Part shown: piece by piece, positions 1 through 5,950 of the stretch
Numbering within the stretch: position 1 is the first letter of the stretch
Layout of the letters: each line of letters starts with the position of its first letter
DNA from: Phytohabitans sp036906915
GTDB taxonomy: Bacteria > Actinomycetota > Actinomycetes > Mycobacteriales > Micromonosporaceae
DNA length: 23,054 nucleotides
Reading direction: 5' to 3'
Assembly: GCF_036906915.1 (NCBI RefSeq)
Contig: NZ_JBAKHX010000104.1
Span: 1 to 23,054, forward strand
Position numbers and translations under genes: made by a program
Notes under the pieces: model-generated
The model's database searches: none
What the model was told of the DNA's origin: nothing
What the model saw: only the letters and a program-made list of their open reading frames with translations

Positions 1-64
1 GCGTTTGCCCAGCTCAACCCCTAAACTCCAGCACACGTGTGACTACGAACTGCGGAACCCGGGC

Positions 65-1540
65 CTACGCTTCCTGCTCATTGCCTTCATCATCGTCTGC
101 GGGCCGCCCGAACGACTCCAGCATCCGCTCGTCGAGGGAACCGGCATCCCACGGGTCGTCGCCCAGTAGCCGGTTTTGGAGCAGCTCACGGAGCAGGAAC
201 AAACCGATCTGCACCCCGTTGAGCTTGTCGTCGCCGACCTTGACGGTCCAGGACTTCGGCTCCGACCCGTGCGCGATCGCGGACCGGATGCTGTAGAACT
301 GCTTCAACAGGTTGTATGTGGCCGCGGCCGGAATCCGGCGCGCCAGCGCGATGGCGGCCCGTTGCGCCATTCGGTGGGTCAGCGCATCGACCTCCTTGCC
401 GACGAGCGCCTCAATCCCGATGGCCACGTCGAGCACCTGGTCCTCCGCGCTGTCCCGGAACGTGGTTCGGCGCAAGCGTCGCGCCGCCATCTGGACGTTC
501 TTCGGGGCAGCCTTCAGCGACTTCGCGATCCGGGCAATGTCCGCGATCTGAGCAGCGTCGATGGGGGTCATCTCGTTGGCCCACTGCCGGCCGCTGAGGA
601 CGTCGGGATAGGCGCGTCCCCTCCACGCCGCCCACAGCGGCGGGAGGTCTTGCATCCAGTTGGCGGCCCAGCCGTCGGGCCGGACGAGCACCTGCGCGTA
701 GCCAGTCGCCTTCTCGGTGACGATGTGGACAGCCTCAGTCGTGTTGCGCACCTCATCCTCGAAGAGCGTGAACGGGATCTGCTCGTTCAAGTCGCGGAGC
801 GTGTTGGGGAAGGTGACACCACGCACCACGACGGCGTGGGTTGCGCCGGCGGCCACCCACGGCGACAACTCGTCCTGCTGGAGCCAGTTCAAGGCGCGTA
901 CCCGGTGGTCGGCCTCGGTAAGGCGTTCGATCCAGACGTTGCCGTCGATATGCACCGGATCGTGGCTCACGAACGCCACCGCGACCAGGGGCACGACGAT
1001 GTCGCCGGACAGTTCCTTGGCGAATCGGGCGCGTTCCAGCTGCTGGTAGATGGCGCGCAGCTCGTCGTCCGTCTCAGCGCCCAAGGCGTCGGCGCGGTTG
1101 AGGATGACGCCGACAAGGCGCCTGGCGATCTCGAACTCGGCCTGTCCCCGCACCTCGGCTTCATCGTGGTCCGCCATCCGCGGGGCCAGGATGCTCACAC
1201 CGCGCAGCAGGTCGGGATCCCCCATCGCCCTGCGGCTGATCTCCCGCACCGCATCGGCGAGAGGGGGAACCTTGCCCACCAGGATCCGCGTAAAGCGGTT
1301 CTCGTTGACGTCGAACAGTTCCGACCAGTCGATCAGGTCGCTCTTGGTGCCCATTCCGAGGGTGTCCTTGGTGACCTGGGGCCAGCCGGCGTCGTTCTGC
1401 CGATACGCGACGAGCGGCTGGCGCGGGACGTACGCGTTGCCCGCTGCGAAGTCGCGTCCGGCCTGCCGGGCCGCCTTGATAGCCGGCAAGAGCAGCTCCC
1501 AAAGGTCCGGGCGCAACAAGCCCTGGTCGTCTTTTGCCAT
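65..1540 (-). CDS. HEPN-domain protein, ApeA-like
   Basis: A 491-residue protein. The C-terminal part (about 355-465) looks like an ApeA-type HEPN domain: a helical stretch with the segment SAEDQVLDVAIGIEAL, then FYSIRSAIAHG, which holds the R-x4-H motif (R419, H424). That motif forms the RNase active site in many HEPN toxins and abortive-infection proteins. The N-terminal 350 residues are not recognised; they may hold a sensing or binding domain. No signal peptide or membrane segment is seen, so it should be cytoplasmic. The ATG at 1540 has only a weak GGA-type ribosome site. It is divergent from the frameshifted endonuclease gene across 123 bp, an arrangement common in defence islands. The HEPN call is fairly firm; an antiphage role is inference, since ApeA-like domains also occur in proteins of unknown role. 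Confidence 0.75.
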   Translation of the reverse strand: MAKDDQGLLRPDLWELLLPAIKAARQAGRDFAAGNAYVPRQPLVAYRQNDAGWPQVTKDTLGMGTKSDLIDWSELFDVNENRFTRILVGKVPPLADAVREISRRAMGDPDLLRGVSILAPRMADHDEAEVRGQAEFEIARRLVGVILNRADALGAETDDELRAIYQQLERARFAKELSGDIVVPLVAVAFVSHDPVHIDGNVWIERLTEADHRVRALNWLQQDELSPWVAAGATHAVVVRGVTFPNTLRDLNEQIPFTLFEDEVRNTTEAVHIVTEKATGYAQVLVRPDGWAANWMQDLPPLWAAWRGRAYPDVLSGRQWANEMTPIDAAQIADIARIAKSLKAAPKNVQMAARRLRRTTFRDSAEDQVLDVAIGIEALVGKEVDALTHRMAQRAAIALARRIPAAATYNLLKQFYSIRSAIAHGSEPKSWTVKVGDDKLNGVQIGLFLLRELLQNRLLGDDPWDAGSLDERMLESFGRPADDDEGNEQEA

Positions 1541-1642
1541 CGTTCCAAGATGTCAGGTGTACCCGGAGCCGCCGAGGGGGCGCGCCGCCCGAGCGAACTG
1601 CGGGCAATGAGCGCCTACGCGAAGGCGATCCACACATCCCGG

Positions 1643-1652
1643 ACCGATCGGT
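1643..1652. promoter_or_regulatory. 10-bp palindrome in the HEPN/endonuclease divergent gap
   Basis: ACCGATCGGT is a perfect palindrome 11 bases upstream of the ATG at 1664, set inside GGACC...GGTCC half-sites (1641-1659). It could be an operator for the divergent pair. Short palindromes are common in GC-rich DNA, so this is weak. Confidence 0.2.
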
Positions 1653-1663
1653 AAGGTCCCTCC

Positions 1664-2594
1664 ATGGCTGAGGTAGCGCCCCTCCCGACCCAGCTGCTCG
1701 CCGTCCTGAACGCTGGCGGTCAGCACGCCTTGGCCCGCACCATCGGGGACCTCGCGCGCAACTGGCTGGCTGAGCACGGCTGGGCCGACCACCTCAGCGA
1801 ACTCGACTTCACGACCTACCAGGATCACTACAGCCTGCCGCCACGCGGCTGGCCGGTCGTCGCGATCATGCGTAACAGCGACAAACAGCTGGAAGACATG
1901 GTCTTCCTGGAGAACGAGGGCGGCTTCTGGGAGTGGCTCGACTCGCTCGGCCTGTACTTCGAGACGGACTCCGCCGGCGTGCACGAGCTAAGCGTGCCCG
2001 ACCACATGCCGTTGAGCCTCGAACTGCACAACCAACTCGCCACCTTGCAGGCGTTCGAGTGGCACGCGTACCTCGTGGAGCCCGACTACACGACGATATA
2101 CCGCACGGTCTTCGAGCATTTCGGTCGTCACCCCGAGCACTTCAGCGATCTCCACTGGCGCGGGTTTGAGCAGCTGTGCGCCTCGGTGTTCACGGCCCAG
2201 GGCTACACCACCGAACTCGGCAAGGGGCGCAACGACGACGGCGTCGACATCCGCCTCACCGCCCATCCTGTCTACGGGCAGCAGCTGACCGTCGTGCAAG
2301 CGAAGCGGCAGAAGAAAGAAGGTCGCGCTGAACCTAGTTCAGGGCATCCTGGGCGCAGCTTTCGGCGAAGGCGCCGACCGGAGCATCTTCGTCACCTCCA
2401 GCCGCTTCCTTCCCGGCGTCGAGAGGTGGACCCGCGCCCATCCCACCGCCATCCCGCTCGAACTTGCCGACCTGCAGAAGCTCGCCGAATGGTGCCGCGA
2501 GCTTCCGCCCGAGGCTGCCTGGCTCCGGCAGCAGGCGGCATCGTGGAGCCTCGGCAACGCGAAGATCGTCGTCGCGTCGCGGGGGTCCGAATGA
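1664..2594 (+). pseudogene. Mrr-like restriction endonuclease, frameshifted
   Basis: Residues 160-216 of the first frame look like an Mrr-type PD-(D/E)xK nuclease fold: HWRGFEQLCASVF (E169), then DDGVDI (D195) and VVQAKR (Q212, K214), the usual catalytic set. Straight after this, in the A-rich run 2311-2320 (GAAGAAAGAA), the coding frame moves by one base. The rest of the domain continues in the next frame from about 2319 (KVALNLVQGILGAAF..., then SIFVTSSRFLPGVERW) to a TGA at 2592-2594. Removing one A would restore a protein of about 309 residues. The N-terminal 150 residues are not recognised. The gene may be inactivated, carry a sequencing error, or use +1 frameshifting; one extra A in AAGAAAGAAGG is the simplest reading. 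It is divergent from the HEPN gene and overlaps the next small gene by four bases. Such nucleases cut DNA, often modified or foreign DNA. Confidence 0.72.
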
Positions 2595-2845
2595 TCAATT
2601 CGGCATGGGCGGCTGTCGTCGCCGAAACCCGCTTGGCTGCTCGGCTGATTCCGCTCGATGCGCTCTACGAACGGATGCCCACCGACCCGTTGCGGGGCAC
2701 CGAGACGCCCGACCTCGCGGGCGCGGTGCTCGAAGCCGGTCGGTCGTTCACCGCCCGCCGCGTCGGCGACGGGTACGCGGGCGATGACGGCCAGTTCTAC
2801 CACGTGTGGGACCGGAAGCCGCGGTACTTCGACGACGCCGACTGA
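2591..2845 (+). CDS. small unknown protein overlapping the endonuclease stop
   Basis: An 84-residue protein starting MINSAWAAVVAETRL and ending WDRKPRYFDDAD. Its ATG overlaps the TGA of the shifted endonuclease frame (ATGA at 2591-2594), a typical translational coupling. It happens to lie in the same frame as the first half of the endonuclease, so a naive reading fuses the two genes into one 393-residue product. The sequence between them in that frame is arginine- and proline-rich out-of-frame translation. A GGGGG run at 2581-2585 could serve as ribosome site. I recognise no family, signal peptide or membrane segment. Co-expression with the endonuclease suggests an accessory or controlling role, but that is inference. 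Confidence 0.6.
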   Translation: MINSAWAAVVAETRLAARLIPLDALYERMPTDPLRGTETPDLAGAVLEAGRSFTARRVGDGYAGDDGQFYHVWDRKPRYFDDAD

Positions 2846-3311
2846 GGACTTGGATCCCGCGCGGCGTCAGCCGCTCGTGCCGTGGACCGGGCACGCCGCC
2901 GAGCTCGCGACCCGCACGCCCAGTCCGGGCCCGGACGGCACGTGCGGCCCGTGCCGACGTCCGGCCGGTGCTGGTTCTGTGCCGCAGGCGGAGCGGATCC
3001 AGCACATAGGGCGGTATCCGCCGCGGGGGCCTGCCGTCCGTGAGCACGGTGCCGGCGCAGGGCGGCGGCCAGCTGTTCCTGCCGACCTCAGCGCTGGGTC
3101 GCGTCCATGCCGTCAACGTGTCCGATCCAAGGAAGCACCGATACTTATCGCGGCTTGTGCATAGTGGACACGTATGACCGCGGAGGACAGGACCGTCGGG
3201 CGCGGGCTGGACCGCGCGGCCAGTAGGTCGAGCAGGTGCGGCCGGGCGACCGGGGCGCCGGACCGCACTCCAGGGCACGCACGCACCGCCTGGCCCGGCG
3301 GCCCGGTGATT
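2846..3311. other. convergent gene-free stretch
   Basis: About 466 bases between two convergent genes. I find no reading frame with convincing protein-like composition on either strand. An imperfect hairpin lies at 2931-2964 and is listed separately. A TTATC...CATAGT stretch near 3145-3165 could be promoter-like, but the frame after it (ATG at 3174) runs into antisense of the NACHT gene and does not look coding. Confidence 0.4.
2931..2964 (+). terminator. possible terminator hairpin after the small gene
   Basis: CCGGACGGCACG at 2931-2942 can pair with CGTGCCGACGTCCGG at 2950-2964, giving a GC-rich stem with a small bulge and a 7-base loop, about 90 bases past the stop of the small gene. There is no U-tract, so it would be a non-canonical actinomycete terminator at best. 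Confidence 0.3.
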
Positions 3312-5744
3312 TCAGTCGGCGCGCCGGGGTCGACGGGAGTCTGCGAGCCGGTCTTGCAGGCGGGCGTGCCGAAACTGGTACACCGGGCCGACGCTCCGGA
3401 GAATTTCGCGCGCGTGCGCGTCCTGGAGAAAGCGCATGCTGAGCGGGGCGGCGGTGGGATTTCGGCGTAGTTGCAGGAAGGCCAGATTAGTGCGCCACCA
3501 GTTAGAGGCACCAACCAGGCCGCCACACGCGATCGTGCCTCCGAAGCCGATCCCGGCCAGGATTCCGGGCACGAGCCCGTGCGCAAAGCCGTTGCCGAGG
3601 CCGAGCGGTATCCCGAAGGTCAGGCCGGCGGCGAGAGCGAAGGTCAGGCTGCGGCCGCGGTCGCGCCGCCACGAGGTTTCCGGAGCGACGGCGAGGTCTG
3701 TCTCGTCGGAAGGACGCGCGAACCCGACCATGAGACCGAAGCCACAGCCGCTGACCAGGCCAGCGACCAAGCCGGCCATCAGCCCCTTGGTCACCCCGTA
3801 TGAGAGGCCGATCGGGAGACCAGCCGCGAGCACCGTGGTTGGATCGACCCGCAACAGGATGTTTCGCCTGGGCAAGACCCTTCTCGCGGCACGCGCGGAG
3901 GCAAGGCCGACCGCGATCCCCACCGGCGGTCCGAGGATGTAGAAGGTCTGATTGGCGACGGCGATGCCGGTCGAGAGCCCGACCAGCGACGCGATGGCCA
4001 GGTTGGGTCTTGCCGCGAACGCGGTACCGCGACCGATACGAGCAGCCCAGGGGGCGGTGGCGTCTCGAAGCTCCGAGACGAGTCCGGCAAAGAGGCCGAA
4101 GGTGAGGCCCATCGCGGCCCCGTATACCAATCCGAACCTGGCGCCGGTCGTGCCTCTCACCGTGTACTCGCCGAGGGGCCCGAAAACGAGCACTCCCACC
4201 AGCGCGTTGATCACGAGGCCAAGACCCCCCGCGGCGAGGATCCGAGGAAACGGAGAGGCCCAGTGATGCATGCGCCACCAGGCCAGGTCCCGCGTGCGGC
4301 GTTCATTCATCGTGCTCGCGAGGAACTCCAGGCACGCCCTGGCGACTTCCAACCGGTAAGGCCCCGGACGCCCTATCGGCGGTGGCTCGTACTCGACCCG
4401 GACGACCCGGTCCAATAAGTAACGATCGATCTCGGCGCGAGAACCGAACCGCCTCTCATCTAGTAGTTCGTCAATCTCGGATGGCGCTGGAAAGGCGTCG
4501 CGGACGAGCGTCAGGTTGAGCGGCGAGTCAAGCGCCTGCGCGAATGCGCTCTCTGGTTTCTCCTGGAGACGTTCGATCAGCTGTTGCTGTGGCGCCGCAG
4601 CGGAGTCGAGGGCACAACGCGTGAGGTAGCTGGCGGCGTCGTAGACAGGAATCGGCAACAGTTCCAGCGCGACGGCCCCGTAGAGGTGGCAGGCACCCAC
4701 CGCGGCAACCAATTCGTCGGTACGGGCCATCATGACCAGGCGAAAGGTTGCCTGGCGGTTGAGCGCTTCCAGGGCAACGGCGCGCAGTTCGGGCACCATC
4801 TCGTCGAATCCGTCGAGAAACAGCGCGATCCGGCCGGCCCGGACGAGGCGACGGGGCGCGTTGGGCCCGTACTGCGTGGTGAGCAGAAAGGGGAAGTCGC
4901 GAGCCAGGCTTTCCGCCAGCCAGTCATCGATGTGCTGGCGGCGGGGATCCCAGCTGCGCGCGGTCAGCAGCACGGGAACGGGCACCTCGCCCCGCTCGGC
5001 ATCGTCCAGGTCGCGACGATGGCGCAACGCGGTGATCATGGTCAGCAGGGCGGTGGCGGACTTGCCACTGCCCGGTTCACCGAGGATCAGCATCCGCCCG
5101 GATCGGAGCCCGCCGTAGACCGTGAAGACCTCCTCCAGGTCACCGGACCGCACGGTCTCGGCGGTAACGGGCGGGATCCCTGGCAAAGGCGCGAAGAGGT
5201 GGCCAACGGGTGTGCACGCGAGGGTCTCTCGCAGCGGTCCGGTGACCGGCTGCTCCGAGTTTTGCCAGCGCAGCGGGATCGGCGCCGGCAGCAGCAGACG
5301 ACGGTGGTGTGCTACTCGGTCCCACTCCAGCCGTAGGGCGTCGGCCAACGCATCAGCCGCTGCCAGCAACTGTCGTGCGTCATGACCGTCATAGTGTCGC
5401 CGAGGCCGAGGCGAGGTGGTCGCCGCGGGCGGTACCGCCGGCTCGGGTGCCACGCCGGGGTCGGTGGACTCGTCCGCGGTATCGCGGTGCCGCCTGGCGG
5501 CGGCCCATCGGCTCCGCCACTCGGTCGCGTCGCCGCCCAACTCGACAACGATCCGCTCGGTGATATCCCACGAGGGCAGGCGCTTGCCATTGAGCGCTTG
5601 CCAAACGACAGTGCGCGAACACCGCGCCCGCGTGGCGAGGGTTTGCTGGGTCGGCGCACCAGCCTGATCGTACAGATGTCGGAGTTTGGTCGAGAACGCC
5701 TTCAGCGAGGTATCCGCAATCGCCTCGTCGCGATCCGTACTCAC
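3312..5744 (-). CDS. HTH-NACHT-type STAND NTPase with multi-pass membrane domain
   Basis: An 810-residue protein. Residues 15-68 look like a helix-turn-helix of the XRE-like kind (QTLATRARCSRTVVWQALNG). A proline-rich linker follows. The P-loop NTPase has Walker A GEPGSGKS (222-229) and an extended Walker B, IALFLDGFDEM (306-316), the DGxDE form typical of NACHT/STAND proteins. From about 497 to 750 there are roughly eight glycine-rich hydrophobic segments, so the C-terminal domain sits in the membrane and no classical repeat sensor (WD40, TPR, LRR) is present. The short tail after 755 is basic and should be cytoplasmic. The start is a GTG with GGGAG six bases upstream. It is divergent from a membrane-anchored binding protein. 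STAND NTPases of this type are immune or signalling switches that assemble when triggered; for this gene that is inference. The HTH may bind the repeats in the shared promoter region. Confidence 0.82.
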   Translation of the reverse strand: MSTDRDEAIADTSLKAFSTKLRHLYDQAGAPTQQTLATRARCSRTVVWQALNGKRLPSWDITERIVVELGGDATEWRSRWAAARRHRDTADESTDPGVAPEPAVPPAATTSPRPRRHYDGHDARQLLAAADALADALRLEWDRVAHHRRLLLPAPIPLRWQNSEQPVTGPLRETLACTPVGHLFAPLPGIPPVTAETVRSGDLEEVFTVYGGLRSGRMLILGEPGSGKSATALLTMITALRHRRDLDDAERGEVPVPVLLTARSWDPRRQHIDDWLAESLARDFPFLLTTQYGPNAPRRLVRAGRIALFLDGFDEMVPELRAVALEALNRQATFRLVMMARTDELVAAVGACHLYGAVALELLPIPVYDAASYLTRCALDSAAAPQQQLIERLQEKPESAFAQALDSPLNLTLVRDAFPAPSEIDELLDERRFGSRAEIDRYLLDRVVRVEYEPPPIGRPGPYRLEVARACLEFLASTMNERRTRDLAWWRMHHWASPFPRILAAGGLGLVINALVGVLVFGPLGEYTVRGTTGARFGLVYGAAMGLTFGLFAGLVSELRDATAPWAARIGRGTAFAARPNLAIASLVGLSTGIAVANQTFYILGPPVGIAVGLASARAARRVLPRRNILLRVDPTTVLAAGLPIGLSYGVTKGLMAGLVAGLVSGCGFGLMVGFARPSDETDLAVAPETSWRRDRGRSLTFALAAGLTFGIPLGLGNGFAHGLVPGILAGIGFGGTIACGGLVGASNWWRTNLAFLQLRRNPTAAPLSMRFLQDAHAREILRSVGPVYQFRHARLQDRLADSRRPRRAD

Positions 5745-5776
5745 GGCGCTCCCACTTCCCCCAGGTCGAGGAAGAC

Positions 5777-5809
5777 TTGTTGGAAGATTGTTCGAGGTTT
5801 GTTCACCGC
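5777..5809. promoter_or_regulatory. three 11-bp spaced TTGTT(G/C) units, probable operator
   Basis: TTGTTG at 5777-5782 and TTGTTC at 5788-5793 and 5799-5804 begin exactly 11 bp apart, so the three lie on the same face of the helix. On the minus strand they read GAACAA, GAACAA, CAACAA. They sit between two divergent genes, one of which encodes an HTH protein. They lie immediately downstream of the predicted minus-strand start site, where a bound protein would block, and just upstream of the plus-strand -35, where it could activate. The spacing is seen directly; the binding protein is inferred. Confidence 0.5.
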
Positions 5810-5812
5810 CCC

Positions 5813-5841
5813 GGACAATAGCCCGCCCAGCGCGCTATAAC
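5813..5841 (+). promoter_or_regulatory. promoter of the binding-protein gene
   Basis: GGACAA (5813-5818) and TATAAC (5836-5841) are spaced by 17 bp, a sigma70-like layout with a good -10 and a fair -35. The predicted transcript starts near 5848, upstream of both candidate start codons (5879 and 5951). Confidence 0.4.
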
Positions 5842-5843
5842 AA
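5815..5843 (-). promoter_or_regulatory. promoter of the NACHT gene, face to face with the plus promoter
   Basis: On the minus strand TTGTTA (5843-5838) and TATTGT (5820-5815) are also spaced by 17 bp. Each hexamer overlaps the opposite promoter's hexamer: the -10 of one covers the -35 of the other. RNA polymerase could occupy only one direction at a time. The leader would be about 63 bases and would contain the three 11-bp units. Confidence 0.4.
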
Positions 5844-5950
5844 AAGGGCTGGCAACGGCCAGTACAGGGTGCCCAGCCTTGATCCATGCGGACGACCTCT
5901 GCCGAGAAGCGGGTCGCCTTTGCATTCCGAAAATTGCTCGCAACACAAAC

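Noticed and set aside
920..940. GTTCGATCC resembling a tRNA T-arm
   Set aside because: No acceptor stem, anticodon arm or D-arm surrounds it, and it lies within the HEPN coding sequence. No other tRNA-like fold was seen in the window.
176..1654. A 492-codon plus-strand open frame opposite the HEPN gene
   Set aside because: Its composition is that of an antisense shadow, and the minus strand carries the R-x4-H HEPN protein.
3174..3470. A plus-strand frame preceded by a promoter-like CATAGT
   Set aside because: Half of it is antisense to the NACHT gene, and the translation is low-complexity with no ribosome site of note.
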